Of a stretch of DNA of 64,000 bases, positions 26,520 through 35,975 are shown piece by piece. The notes below the pieces were generated by a model that saw only the letters and a program-made list of their open reading frames with translations, did not search any database and had not been told where the DNA came from. Origin of the DNA: Bin52 sp965213935 (lineage in GTDB: Bacteria; Pseudomonadota; Alphaproteobacteria; Thalassobaculales; Thalassobaculaceae); the NCBI GenBank assembly GCA_965213935.1, contig CBDCAO010000010.1:640048-704047 (forward strand), read 5' to 3'. The translations under genes and the position numbers were made by a program. The stretch's first letter is position 1. Each line of letters opens with the position of its first letter.

Positions 26520-28531
26520 GGCTGGGTCATCGCGAGGTCGGTTGCAAGGCGGGTCAGTGTGGCGAGCATGTCATCGCCGGCATGGATGAAGATGTCGACA
26601 CCGGCCAAACGCAGTGTCGCCTCGTCCTCGCCGGGGCGGCCGGCGAGCAGCACTCTCGAGGCCCCCGACGACTTCAGGCCGGCGGCGGCCGCGGCAGCCG
26701 AGGTGGCGTAGACCGTGTCGGACGAGCACAGGACCACGAGGTCCACATCGTGGGCGGCAAGCGTGTTGCCCGCCTGTTCCGCGGTCTCCACCGGGACCTC
26801 GAGCGCTCCAATCCCGGCGGCGGCGAGGTAGCTCTTCGCGAACACGCTGCGCTCGGTGTACTCCGCCGACGTGCCCAGCTGAATCAGCAGGGCGGTCGGA
26901 CGCCGGCCACAGCGGGTCTGCCAGCGGTCGCTCGCGTCGCGCAGCGACTCGAAGGCCTCCCCGAGCCGATGCTGGTTCACGGCGGTCATGATCGCGGGCT
27001 CGCCACGAAACGGTGCCAGCAGTGCGGCGAGATCCGCACCCGCGGCCGCAGCCCTGACAAGTTCTTCGGGACCGCGGGCTTCCGGGACATCGCACCGAAG
27101 CGCGGGGGTGACCGGGGCGGGTGTCGCGACCTCGGCCAGAGGAACGGGGGCCTCGTCGAGGTCGGGAAAGCGCGAGACCCCGGTCACCACGTCACGGCCG
27201 CGAGCAAGCGCGCCGAGGCGCCGCTCCCACGCCTGTTCGAGCATGGTCATGACGCGGCCGTCTGCAAGCGCCCGGGCCATGCCTCCGCTTCCCTCGAGGT
27301 CCTGGAACAGCGACCAGGCCTGCTCGGCATAGTCGCTTGTGAGCCGTTCGGCATAGTAGGAACCGCCGGCCGGATCCGCGACCCGGGCAAGCCCGGATTC
27401 GCGCATCAGGATTGTCTGGGTATTGCGCGCAATGCGCCGGGCACGGGCTTCCGGCACCCCCAGGGCATGCGAGTAGGGCAGCACGGTCACGCTGTCCGCA
27501 CCTCCCACTCCCGCGGCGAGGCAACTCGCGGTGGTGCGCAGGGCATTCACCCATGCATCGCGCCGGCTCATCATCCGCGCCGCGGTGGTCGCCGCCAGGG
27601 TGGTAATACGCGCCTGCGTTCCGCCGCCGGACGCCTCGATGATCCGTGCCCAGATCCGGCGCAGGGCACGCAGCTTGGCTATTGCCTGGAACACGTCTGT
27701 GCCTACCGAAAGGCAGAACCCGACCTGGCGGGCGGCGTCGTCGACCGACATGCCGGCGTCGGTGAGTGCGCGCAGATAGGCGACACCGGTCGCAACGGCG
27801 AAGGCAATGTCCTGGGTTTCGGTGGCGCCGGCCGCGTGGTAGGCGCCGGTATCGATCTCGATCGCACGCATGCCGGGCAGGTGGGCCGCGCACCAGCGTG
27901 CGAGTTCGCCCGTTGCCTCCAGCTGGTCGGCCACCGGTGCCGGCAACCGTCCGTCGCGTGCGAGGCCCGTGAGCGGATCGGCCCCGAGCGACCCCGTCAG
28001 GCCCGAGGGCGACACGCCCTGGCGGTCGGCACAGGCGAGCAACTGCGCCGCCGCAACCGGCGTCGATGCTCCGGCGCGCAGCCCGACCGTCACCGCGGCG
28101 AGGTCAACGCCGTGGAACAGGGTCAGCCAGTCCTCGAGCGAGCGCAGCACAATGCCATCAGTGCCGCACTCGGCCGGTTCGCCGCACCGGGCTCCTGAAT
28201 CAAGTCCGAGCAGCACTGCATGGGCGCCACCTTCAATGTCGGCGCGGATATCGGCATTGCCCTGCGACGGGTCGGGATGGCAGTGCAGTTGGCGGATGTC
28301 CCAGCAGTCGCGATCATCCGGGCACGGGATGGCTGCGCGTGCGGCAGCCGCATCCGGGGTCAGGTCGTCCGCCCGGTACAACGGCTTCAGTCTCACACCC
28401 TCGGGCGTGTCGGTCGCAAGCGTCTGCTCGACCGTTCGTCCACGCAGCGCCCTGGTCGCTAGCTCTTCCCACTCGGCCCGATCGGGTGCCGCGAAACCGT
28501 CGGCGAGTGGAATGTCGGGTCCGGCGCTCAT
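26516..28531 (-). CDS. mutA: Methylmalonyl-CoA mutase, small (non-catalytic) subunit
   Basis: A 671-residue paralogue of mutB with the same two-domain plan. The barrel keeps EIDTGAYHAAGATETQDIAFA and WARIIEA. In the cobalamin-like domain the DGHDRG position reads TSAEYTERS, so it cannot bind B12 through histidine. This is normal for the beta subunit of heterodimeric mutases. First gene of the operon; mutB starts within its stop. Confidence 0.94.
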   Translation of the reverse strand: MSAGPDIPLADGFAAPDRAEWEELATRALRGRTVEQTLATDTPEGVRLKPLYRADDLTPDAAAARAAIPCPDDRDCWDIRQLHCHPDPSQGNADIRADIEGGAHAVLLGLDSGARCGEPAECGTDGIVLRSLEDWLTLFHGVDLAAVTVGLRAGASTPVAAAQLLACADRQGVSPSGLTGSLGADPLTGLARDGRLPAPVADQLEATGELARWCAAHLPGMRAIEIDTGAYHAAGATETQDIAFAVATGVAYLRALTDAGMSVDDAARQVGFCLSVGTDVFQAIAKLRALRRIWARIIEASGGGTQARITTLAATTAARMMSRRDAWVNALRTTASCLAAGVGGADSVTVLPYSHALGVPEARARRIARNTQTILMRESGLARVADPAGGSYYAERLTSDYAEQAWSLFQDLEGSGGMARALADGRVMTMLEQAWERRLGALARGRDVVTGVSRFPDLDEAPVPLAEVATPAPVTPALRCDVPEARGPEELVRAAAAGADLAALLAPFRGEPAIMTAVNQHRLGEAFESLRDASDRWQTRCGRRPTALLIQLGTSAEYTERSVFAKSYLAAAGIGALEVPVETAEQAGNTLAAHDVDLVVLCSSDTVYATSAAAAAAGLKSSGASRVLLAGRPGEDEATLRLAGVDIFIHAGDDMLATLTRLATDLAMTQP

Positions 28532-28582
28532 GACCCGTGCTCAGGGCGGGATATCCGGAAGCGTGGCATGCTCGCCGCCCGG

Positions 28583-29899
28583 TCAGTCCTCGCCGGCGGG
28601 CAACGCGGGTCCGCGTTGCCCGGCCAGCGGATCGCGCGCCGGAACCGTGATGTCGGCCGCCGCGTGGTGCAGGGAGCGTGACGACTCGTCCTGTTCGGTC
28701 TGCACGATGTTACGGCCGAAGGCGCTGATGACCGGAATCTCGTGTTCCTCGAGCGGCCGCATCCGCGGCTTGCGGGCGAGTGCCGCCTCGATGAAGGGCG
28801 CGAGCTCGGCCGATTTCCGGGCCTCACGCTCGGCTTCGCGTTCCTTGAAATGCGGCATCACCTCGGCAGCGAACAGCTCCATCGCCTCACAGATGTGCTC
28901 GTGACGGTTCTTTCCGCCCTGCTGGATGAAGATGACCTGATCGACCCCGGCACCGGCAAACCCCTGCAGATGGTCCCGCACCTCTTGCGGCGTGCCGATG
29001 CCGCTGCCCTTGCCGACGTCGTCCATGCTTTCACGTGCTTGCTCGAACTGCTCCCACAGCGGGGTTACGCCTGGCTGGTGGTCGCCGTAGACATAGTAGT
29101 GGCCGAGGGAATACCCGAAGTAGCGGAATCCGTCGGCACCGCGGCGTTTCGCCTCCTGCGCATCGTGATGCACAGAGAACCCGGTGCACATGGCGATGTT
29201 GGCGTTCACCGAGTGGCCGATCGGAACACACTCGTCCGACTTGATGATGGCGTAGTACTCCTCCACCCACTGGCGTGCGACCTGCGGGCTGATGAAGGCG
29301 AAGGTCAATGCACCGATTCCGGCACGGGCGGCGGCGTGGATGGTCTCCATGCGCGAACATGCAACCCACAGCGGCGGATGTGGTTGCTGGTAGGGCTTGG
29401 GGAGCACGTTCCTGCACGGCATCGAGAAGAACCGGCCCTCGAACCCGGGATAGGGTTCCATGGTCATCATGTTGGCCGACTGCTCGGTCGCCTCGGCCCA
29501 CATCGCCTTCTTGTCTTCCATGGGCACGCCGAAGGCGTCCATCTCGACCCGAGACGCACTCTCCCCGGTGCCCCAGTCGACCCGGCCATGGCTGATCAGG
29601 TCGAGTGTCGCGATCCGCTCCGCGACCCTGGCCGGATGGTTGTATGGCGGCGGCGAGAGCACCACGGCGTGCCCCAGCCTGATCTGTTTCGTGTTCCGCG
29701 CACAGGCTGCCAGGAACACCTCCGGCGCGGAGGAATGGGAGTACTCCTCGAGGAAGTGATGCTCGTTCTCCCAGACGTAGTCAAACCCCAGGCGATCAGC
29801 GAGTTCGACCTGCTCGATCGCCTCGTGCAGCAGGTCGTAGTCTGATCTGTCGGTCCAGCTGCGCGGCAGCTGGTGTTCGTAGAGAAGTCCGAACTTCAT
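28583..29899 (-). CDS. Luciferase-like (LLM class) flavin-dependent monooxygenase
   Basis: A 438-residue protein of the bacterial luciferase family. The N-terminus MKFGLLYEHQLP and ADRLGFDYVWENEHHF, then RIATLDLISHGRVDWGTGES, are typical of the TIM-barrel that uses reduced flavin and oxygen. PLWVACSRMETI and VDQVIFIQQGG occur later. A 70-residue polar tail after HFKEREAEREARK extends beyond the common length. No flavin reductase is adjacent. The MFS transporter gene is 15 nt upstream on the same strand, so import and oxidation may be linked. Confidence 0.88.
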   Translation of the reverse strand: MKFGLLYEHQLPRSWTDRSDYDLLHEAIEQVELADRLGFDYVWENEHHFLEEYSHSSAPEVFLAACARNTKQIRLGHAVVLSPPPYNHPARVAERIATLDLISHGRVDWGTGESASRVEMDAFGVPMEDKKAMWAEATEQSANMMTMEPYPGFEGRFFSMPCRNVLPKPYQQPHPPLWVACSRMETIHAAARAGIGALTFAFISPQVARQWVEEYYAIIKSDECVPIGHSVNANIAMCTGFSVHHDAQEAKRRGADGFRYFGYSLGHYYVYGDHQPGVTPLWEQFEQARESMDDVGKGSGIGTPQEVRDHLQGFAGAGVDQVIFIQQGGKNRHEHICEAMELFAAEVMPHFKEREAEREARKSAELAPFIEAALARKPRMRPLEEHEIPVISAFGRNIVQTEQDESSRSLHHAAADITVPARDPLAGQRGPALPAGED

Positions 29900-29914
29900 C
29901 CGGGATATCCCCTG

Positions 29915-31099
29915 TCAGTCATCGCCGCCGGCGGCGGGTTCGAGTGCGGTGCGCTGCCTGCCGGGCAGGGCGGCGACGGCAAACGTGATGATCACTGCGG
30001 CGCCGGCTGCAAGGGCGAACATGGTCGGAAAGCCGCCCCCGCTGTCATACAGCCACGAGATCGACGGGACCGCCGCGGCGGACACTGTAAACGACAGCAC
30101 GTACTTCACCGAAAAGACCCGGCCGCGCCATGCATCCGGCGTGTGGCGGGCGATCAGGGTATCGTTGATCGGAATCTGTCCGAACACCATCACCATCACC
30201 AGCACGGCGATTGCGACCATCGCCCAGCCTTCCGAGTTGATGGCGGCGTAAAGCGCGATCGCCTGTCCCGCCATGAGGCCGAGGAAGATCGGCTTGATGG
30301 CGTACCGGTCGATGGCTCGTCCGACCGCGATCTGTGTGAAGGCCGCCGCGGCGTAGACCAGTGATGCGATGGCGCCGACCTCTGTGGCGGACAGCTGGTA
30401 GATGGCGAGGCGGTCGTCGAGCACCTTGGGCATCGAGACCGTCATTGCGTTGAAGATGAAGCCACCGATGGTGGTGGTGACGAAGACCACTGCAAGGACA
30501 CGTTTCCAGTCGGGCGACGGCGACGTATCGCTCTTGCGCGCTCCCTCTCCGGCAAGCCGGTCCGTGCGCGTCAGGCGGGTCCAGCCGATGCCGAGCACGA
30601 TCGAGACCAGACCCACGGTCAGGAATGCTTCGCGCCAGCCCGCGAAATCGGCGAACAGGCCGATGGATATCGCCGAGGCGGCGACGCCCATGTTGCCCCA
30701 GACCCCGTTTACCCCGATGCGGCGGCCGATGTCGCCGCCGCCGCGGGCAACCATGGCAAGGCCGACCGGGTGGTAGATGGCGGCAAACATGCCGACCAGG
30801 GTCAGCGTCACCGCGATGTGCCACGATTCGGTGACCAGCCCCGTCAGGATCATCGCGCCACCGATGCCGATGAAGAAGATCGACAGCATGATCTCGCGGC
30901 TGAACCGGTCAGCGAGCCACCCGGCCGGGAGCGAGAAGGCGCCGAACGCGATAAAGCTGCCGGTCGCGAGCGTGAGCAGTTCCCCGTACCCGGCGCCCAG
31001 GTCTGCGGCCGCGAGCGCTGCCACGGCCGGGAACATCAGCATGAACAGGTGATCGATCGCGTGTCCGGCGTTCAGGTAGAGGAACCGTGTTCCGGTCAT
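29915..31099 (-). CDS. Major facilitator superfamily transporter
   Basis: The product has 394 residues from the ATG at 31099, preceded by GGGGAGACG; upstream in-frame sequence is not membrane-like. About 12 hydrophobic helices are visible. The loop after helix 2 reads GWLADRFSREIML, the family G-x-x-x-D-R motif, and a second GRAIDRYAIKP motif follows at the start of the second half. Inner-membrane secondary transporter, substrate unknown. Likely co-transcribed with the monooxygenase gene downstream. Confidence 0.9.
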   Translation of the reverse strand: MTGTRFLYLNAGHAIDHLFMLMFPAVAALAAADLGAGYGELLTLATGSFIAFGAFSLPAGWLADRFSREIMLSIFFIGIGGAMILTGLVTESWHIAVTLTLVGMFAAIYHPVGLAMVARGGGDIGRRIGVNGVWGNMGVAASAISIGLFADFAGWREAFLTVGLVSIVLGIGWTRLTRTDRLAGEGARKSDTSPSPDWKRVLAVVFVTTTIGGFIFNAMTVSMPKVLDDRLAIYQLSATEVGAIASLVYAAAAFTQIAVGRAIDRYAIKPIFLGLMAGQAIALYAAINSEGWAMVAIAVLVMVMVFGQIPINDTLIARHTPDAWRGRVFSVKYVLSFTVSAAAVPSISWLYDSGGGFPTMFALAAGAAVIITFAVAALPGRQRTALEPAAGGDD

Positions 31100-31631
31100 C
31101 CGTCGTCTCCCCTGCACGGACAGCGGTCTCGCGGCATGGGTTGGTGCACGTGCAGCATAGACCAGAACGCGCGGTGCCGGAACTCCGGGCACCGTCCCGG
31201 AGCCCGGACGTTCCGTCATCGCCACCGGTGCCGGCCGGGGCACGGGGCAGCCCGCGATGTTGCGTGATCAACGGGAAGCCGGCCCGCAGATGCAGGACGG
31301 CGACAATGGTCTCCGGAAACGATACCAGTCGCGGGTGCATCATGGCCGTGCCGCGCCGGATCACGCGGTTCTGCGCCGGCCGCAGGTACCTCCCGACGGC
31401 CTGGCCGCACGCAATCGAGCTCGTCAACGGCGATCGGCAACCCGGTCGGGCGACACCGCGTGGCGCCGCCCTGTGCGGGTATCGGGTTCGGTACGCCCGA
31501 CCGGGAGGCGGGTGCACGCGACGCCCGGCGAGGTCAGCAACGTCCCTGAGCCGTTCCGATCGCCTGCCGACCGGGTCACTGTTCGATCCGGGAAACCCGC
31601 TGCCCGGCGCCGTACCCGGCCCGGGTCGGGA
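31100..31631. other. 532-base stretch without a recognisable gene
   Basis: It lies upstream of the MFS gene start and downstream of the thiolase stop. Several open frames exist, but they are Arg/Pro/Gly-rich and match no family pattern. No RNA gene or strong hairpin was recognised. Confidence 0.4.
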
Positions 31632-32840
31632 CTAGACCCGTTCGATGACGGTCGCCATCCCCTGGCCGACCCCGATGCACATGGTGCACAGTGCGTAGCG
31701 TCCGCCCGTCTCCTCGAGTTCCTGGGTCGCGGTCAGGAGCAGGCGGGCCCCGGAGGCGCCCAGCGGGTGGCCAAAGGCGATGGCGCCGCCGTTCGGATTG
31801 ACCCTCGGATCGTCATCAGCGACACCGAGCTCGCGCAGCGTTGCCAGGGCCTGGCTGGCGAAGGCCTCGTTCAGTTCCATTACGTCCATGTCGGAGATGT
31901 CAAGACCCGCGCGTTCAAGCGCCTTGCGCGATGCCGGAGCCGGACCGATGCCCATGATACGGGGCTCCACCCCGGCCGTGGCGCAGGCCACGACCCTGGC
32001 ACGTGGCCTGAACCCGTGTTCCCGGGCTGCAGCCTCGCTGGCAACCACCATTGCCGCCGATCCGTCGTTGACGCCGCTTGCGTTGCCTGCGGTCACGCTG
32101 CCGCCCTCCCTGCGAAACGGGGTCGGGAGCTTGGCGAGGCCCTCCATGGTGGTACCGTGGCGTGGATGCTCGTCGGTATCCACGATGGTGACGGCGCCGC
32201 GGCGGCCCTTCACCTCCACCGCTACCAGTTCGCGGGCGATGCGGCCGGACCCCATGGCGGCTTCCGCCCTGTGCTGGCTTCGCAGGGCGAAGGCATCCTG
32301 GTCCTCGCGCCGGACCTGGTACTTTTCGGCGACGTTCTCTCCGGTTTCCGGCATCGAATCCGAGCCGTACATGCCGTCAAGCTTCGGATTGACAAAGCGC
32401 CAGCCGATGGTGGTGTCGTAGATCTCGGCCGACCTGGCAAACGCGGTCTCGGCCTTCGCCATGACGAAAGGGGCCCTGCTCATGCTCTCGATCCCGCCGG
32501 CGACGAAGAATGACCCCTCGTCGGAACGGATCGCGCGGGCGGCGGCATTGACCGCCTCCATCCCCGAGGCGCACAGCCGATTGACGGTCGCACCGGGCAC
32601 GTCGGACGACATTCCGGCAAGCAGAAGCGCCATCCGGGCGACGTTCCGGTTGTCCTCTCCAGCCTGGTTCACGCACCCGTAGTACACATCATCCACCCGG
32701 TTCCAGTCGGCATCCGGGTTTCGCTTCATCAGTTGGGAGATCGGCACAGCCGCGAGATCGTCCGTCCGAACCGACGAAAGGGATCCGCCGTAGCGGCCGA
32801 TCGGCGTGCGCACGGCATCGCAGATGAATGCCTCGGTCAT
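31632..32840 (-). CDS. pcaF: 3-oxoadipyl-CoA thiolase
   Basis: A 402-residue thiolase. The N-terminus (FICDAVRTPIGRYGG) and VDDVYYGCVNQAGEDNRNVAR are characteristic of the PcaF/PaaJ branch. The nucleophile is in NRLCASGMEAV (Cys near 89), the second site in NPNGGAIAFGHPLGASGAR and the acid/base cysteine in CTMCIGVGQG. The enzyme cleaves 3-oxoadipyl-CoA to succinyl-CoA and acetyl-CoA at the end of the beta-ketoadipate or phenylacetate pathway. The rest of that pathway is not in the window, although CoA-transferase subunits lie near 63 kb. Confidence 0.92.
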   Translation of the reverse strand: MTEAFICDAVRTPIGRYGGSLSSVRTDDLAAVPISQLMKRNPDADWNRVDDVYYGCVNQAGEDNRNVARMALLLAGMSSDVPGATVNRLCASGMEAVNAAARAIRSDEGSFFVAGGIESMSRAPFVMAKAETAFARSAEIYDTTIGWRFVNPKLDGMYGSDSMPETGENVAEKYQVRREDQDAFALRSQHRAEAAMGSGRIARELVAVEVKGRRGAVTIVDTDEHPRHGTTMEGLAKLPTPFRREGGSVTAGNASGVNDGSAAMVVASEAAAREHGFRPRARVVACATAGVEPRIMGIGPAPASRKALERAGLDISDMDVMELNEAFASQALATLRELGVADDDPRVNPNGGAIAFGHPLGASGARLLLTATQELEETGGRYALCTMCIGVGQGMATVIERV

Positions 32841-33357
32841 GTCATGTCCTCCAGGAACCGCGGATGGCGCAGCACGGACTGTCGCACGAGGGCGAAAGCG
32901 AGGTCAAACCAGGGGGCACGCGCACGCAAACCTGTCTGGCTCCCAACCTGCGTCCTGTCCGGTTTCAGCGACGTCGCACCGGTGCTGCACGGCCGGAACC
33001 GGGTCAGACAAGGCGCGGGGCGGGCGGTTGCCGCGGCCCGCACCGGCCCCGTGCGATGGTGCCGCGGCATCCGGTGTCCTGATTCTTCCCGGGAACGCAT
33101 GTCGCGGCTGGCAACGGACAGGAAGAAACCCGCCGCCTTGCACCGCCCGATTGTCAGGCCGGACGGGCGACGCGGCTGCATGCGGCGTTCGGGACGGTCC
33201 TGTCGGTCCGGTTTCACCGGTTCGCCGTCAGCCGTTCGTGCGCCTGCGGAGGGGCTGGCTCCGTCTTGAATTCCGACGGCCGCATTGGGTATGGTTCCAG
33301 TCCTGTGCCCGGGCACATTGCCCGTCACGACAGGGAACGCTGCGTGGAGACAGCAAG
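32841..33357. other. 517-base spacer without a recognisable gene
   Basis: Divergent region between the thiolase and the ABC transporter operon. It must contain both promoters. Frames open on both strands are low-complexity and show no family features. Confidence 0.4.
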
Positions 33358-34383
33358 ATGATCTACTCGGGATGGCGTGCGCCAGTCGCAGCAGTGGTCA
33401 TGGCGGCCGTGCTGGGTCTTACCGCTTCTGTTGCTCTGGCCCAGGACAAGATTCGGCTGGGAGCGCTCAGGTTTACCTCGCATGCGGGTGCCTTTGTGGC
33501 ATTCGAAAAGGGGTACTTCGAGGAAGAGGGTCTTGACGTCGAGTTCCATTTCTTCCAGGCAGCGGCACCCATGGCGGTGGCAATCGCGTCCGGTGACATC
33601 GACTACGGCGTGACTGCAATCTCGGGAGGCCTGATCAACCTCGCGGGCAAGGGTGCCATCAAGGTGATCGGGGGTGCCCTTGTCGAGGAAACCGGCGTGG
33701 ATGGCCAGAAAATCCTGGTATCGAACCAGGCCTGGGACGACGGAGTGACCACACCCGCAAAACTCGCCGGCCGGTCGTTCGGCATCACCCAGACAGGTTC
33801 ATCGTTTCACTACATGATCTCGCAGATCGCCGCGAAGGAAGGCTTCGCGCTGTCCGGGGTCAGTCTGAAGCCGCTGCAGAAGGTCGGCGCGATCATCGGC
33901 GCCCTGAAGTCCGGCCAGATCGATGGATGGACCATTGTTCCGCACATCGCCAAGGCACTGGCCGGCGGCGGGGCAGTCAAGATCATCGGCGATGTTGCCG
34001 ACTACATCGACACCTACCAGGTGACAACGATCTTCACTTCGAGTGCCAATGCATCGGACAAGCGTGACCTCACTCAGAAATTCCTGCGTGCCTATTCGAA
34101 GGGGATCGCCGACTTCAACGCGAACATGGTCGACCGGACCGAGGGAGAGGCGGGTCTCGAGAGCACCACGAGGCTGATCCACAGGTATGTCTATACCTCA
34201 CGCCCCTACGAGAAGGCGGCACCGTCCATCCGCAACGGCTCGATGAGGCTGCAACCGGGTGCCCGGCTCAATCTGTCCTCGGTCAGGCACCAGCTCGAGT
34301 GGTTCAAGGCCGAGGGACTGGTGGACGAGGGGATCACCATCGACCAGCTGGTTGACACGGGCTACGTAGAGATCGACGACTAG
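33358..34383 (+). CDS. ABC transporter substrate-binding protein (NMT1/SsuA-like)
   Basis: A 341-residue protein from the ATG at 33358 behind a GGAG box. The open frame runs upstream to 32806 but lacks protein character there. A signal peptide of about 28 residues is clear (VAAVVMAAVLGLTASVALAQ). The mature part has FVAFEKGYFEEEGLDVEF and an A-I-A-S-G-D-I-D-Y-G segment, the hallmarks of periplasmic binding proteins for taurine, sulfonates, nitrate or thiamine precursors. The ligand cannot be assigned. First gene of a three-gene importer. Confidence 0.9.
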   Translation: MIYSGWRAPVAAVVMAAVLGLTASVALAQDKIRLGALRFTSHAGAFVAFEKGYFEEEGLDVEFHFFQAAAPMAVAIASGDIDYGVTAISGGLINLAGKGAIKVIGGALVEETGVDGQKILVSNQAWDDGVTTPAKLAGRSFGITQTGSSFHYMISQIAAKEGFALSGVSLKPLQKVGAIIGALKSGQIDGWTIVPHIAKALAGGGAVKIIGDVADYIDTYQVTTIFTSSANASDKRDLTQKFLRAYSKGIADFNANMVDRTEGEAGLESTTRLIHRYVYTSRPYEKAAPSIRNGSMRLQPGARLNLSSVRHQLEWFKAEGLVDEGITIDQLVDTGYVEIDD

Positions 34384-34404
34384 GCAGCGGGCGGACCGTG
34401 GCGG

Positions 34405-35172
34405 ATGCAGCTGCGGGTCGAGGGCCTCTCGCACCGATATGGGGACGTTGCTGTTCTTGACAACGTTTGTCTTGTCGTGGACTCCGGGCGCATCGCCTGC
34501 ATCGTGGGACCGTCGGGATGCGGCAAGTCGACATTGCTCAGGCTGGTCGGCGGGCTTGAAAGGCCGGCCTCGGGTCAAGTCCTGCAGGCCGGTGACCCGC
34601 CCGAGCGTTCGCTGAACCCGCTTACCTATATCTTCCAGGACTTCGCCCTGCTGCCGTGGCGAACGGTGGCGGGCAACGTCAGCCTGGTACTGGAGGACCA
34701 TGCGCTCGCGCGCCGGGACCGGGAGGCCATCATCGGTGATGTGCTGGCACGCACCAGGCTTGCCGACTTCCGTGATGCGTTCCCGAGGCAATTGTCGGGA
34801 GGCATGAAGCAGCGGGTGGCCATCGCCCGCGCCCTTGCCGTGCGTCCTGCAGTCCTTCTGATGGACGAGCCGCTTTCGGCACTCGACAGCCAGACCCGCG
34901 AACTGATGATGGATGACCTGGTCGACCTGTGGAAACGCGAAAACCTGACCGGGATTTACGTGACCCACAACCTGCATGAAGCCGTGCGTCTCGGTCACCG
35001 GATCGTCGTGATGTCACGCCGACCGGGCCGGGTCCTCGAGACGGTCGAGATCGATTCACCGGTCTGGGACCGTGATGCCTCGGACCCTGAGCTCGAGGCC
35101 ACGCGCCGGCACCTGTGGACGGTCATGCGCGACGAGGCGCGCGCGGTCGATCTGGAGCTCACCGGTGACTGA
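34405..35172 (+). CDS. ABC transporter ATP-binding protein (SsuB/TauB-like)
   Basis: A 255-residue ATPase. Walker A is GPSGCGKST near residues 35-43, the Q-loop YIFQDFALLPWRT, the signature LSGGMKQRVAIARAL, Walker B VLLMDEPLSALD and the switch VTHN. The Q-loop sequence is typical of nitrate/sulfonate/taurine importers. It ends 8 nt inside the permease gene. Confidence 0.94.
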   Translation: MQLRVEGLSHRYGDVAVLDNVCLVVDSGRIACIVGPSGCGKSTLLRLVGGLERPASGQVLQAGDPPERSLNPLTYIFQDFALLPWRTVAGNVSLVLEDHALARRDREAIIGDVLARTRLADFRDAFPRQLSGGMKQRVAIARALAVRPAVLLMDEPLSALDSQTRELMMDDLVDLWKRENLTGIYVTHNLHEAVRLGHRIVVMSRRPGRVLETVEIDSPVWDRDASDPELEATRRHLWTVMRDEARAVDLELTGD

Positions 35173-35968
35173 CAGCGCAGGTCCCGCCCGTCCAGTCCAC
35201 TTCCGCGGCGGCGGATTTGCACCCAGGCCCATGCGCCTGATCGGTCCCGCCGTGTTCCTGGTTCTGGTCGCAGCCTGGGAGACAGGGGCCCATACCGGCG
35301 TGATCTCGCCGCTGGTCCTTCCGGCCCCGAGCGAGGCGGTTGGAGCGCTGGTCGAGCTGTGGGTATCAGGCGAACTGTGGGAGCACCTCGCCGCTTCGCT
35401 CAGCCGGCTGCTGCTCGGATGGGCAAGCGGCACGATACTTGGCGGACTGATCGGCCTGGCCATCGGACTGTTCTCGCTGGTCCGGGCCGGGCTCGCCCCT
35501 CTGGTCGCGGCACTGTTTCCCATTCCGAAGATCGCCCTGCTGCCGCTGTTCATCATCTGGTTCGGTATCGGAGAGGAATCCAAGGTCGCGCTGATCCTGT
35601 TCGGTACCCTGTTTCCGACCGTGATCTTTACCTATGGCGGAGTTGACAACGTTGATCGCACCCTGATCCGCATGGGCCAGTCGTTTGGTCTCGGCTGGTT
35701 CTCGATCGTGCGCAAGATCATCCTGCCGGGAGCCCTGCCGGCCATCCTGTCCGGCATGCGGGTTTCCTCGGCGATCGCCATCATCCTGATCGTTGCCGCC
35801 GAACTGATCGCGGCCGAAAAGGGAATTGGTGCCTACATCCAGATTGCCGGATCGCTGTTCGCCACCGATCAGCTGATCGCTGGCGTGGCACTGCTCTCGG
35901 TGTTCGGCCTTACGGTGAACTGGATGATCGTGCGGGCCGAACGCCTCTTGCTGCGGTGGCGTCCATGA
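35165..35968 (+). CDS. ABC transporter permease (SsuC/TauC-like)
   Basis: A 267-residue protein from a GTG at 35165 that overlaps the ATPase stop by 8 nt, with GGAG shortly upstream. Six hydrophobic helices are visible. The coupling loop MGQSFGLGWFSIVRKIILPGALPAILSGMRV is the EAA motif of binding-protein-dependent permeases, and FPIPKIALLPLFIIWFG is typical of the sulfonate/nitrate branch. Convergent with cysQ, 7 nt apart. Confidence 0.92.
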   Translation: MTDSAGPARPVHFRGGGFAPRPMRLIGPAVFLVLVAAWETGAHTGVISPLVLPAPSEAVGALVELWVSGELWEHLAASLSRLLLGWASGTILGGLIGLAIGLFSLVRAGLAPLVAALFPIPKIALLPLFIIWFGIGEESKVALILFGTLFPTVIFTYGGVDNVDRTLIRMGQSFGLGWFSIVRKIILPGALPAILSGMRVSSAIAIILIVAAELIAAEKGIGAYIQIAGSLFATDQLIAGVALLSVFGLTVNWMIVRAERLLLRWRP

Positions 35969-35975
35969 ATCGAGC

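Noticed and set aside
24534..26711. 725-codon open frame on the plus strand
   Set aside because: Antisense to mutB; composition is typical of a mirror frame and no domain is recognisable.
26516..28531. Loss of the cobalamin DxHxxG motif in MutA read as decay
   Set aside because: This is the usual state of the small, non-catalytic subunit in heterodimeric methylmalonyl-CoA mutases.
32837..33328. 163-codon minus-strand frame in the thiolase-transporter spacer
   Set aside because: Arg/Pro/Gly-rich with no domain, and it would fill a divergent promoter region.
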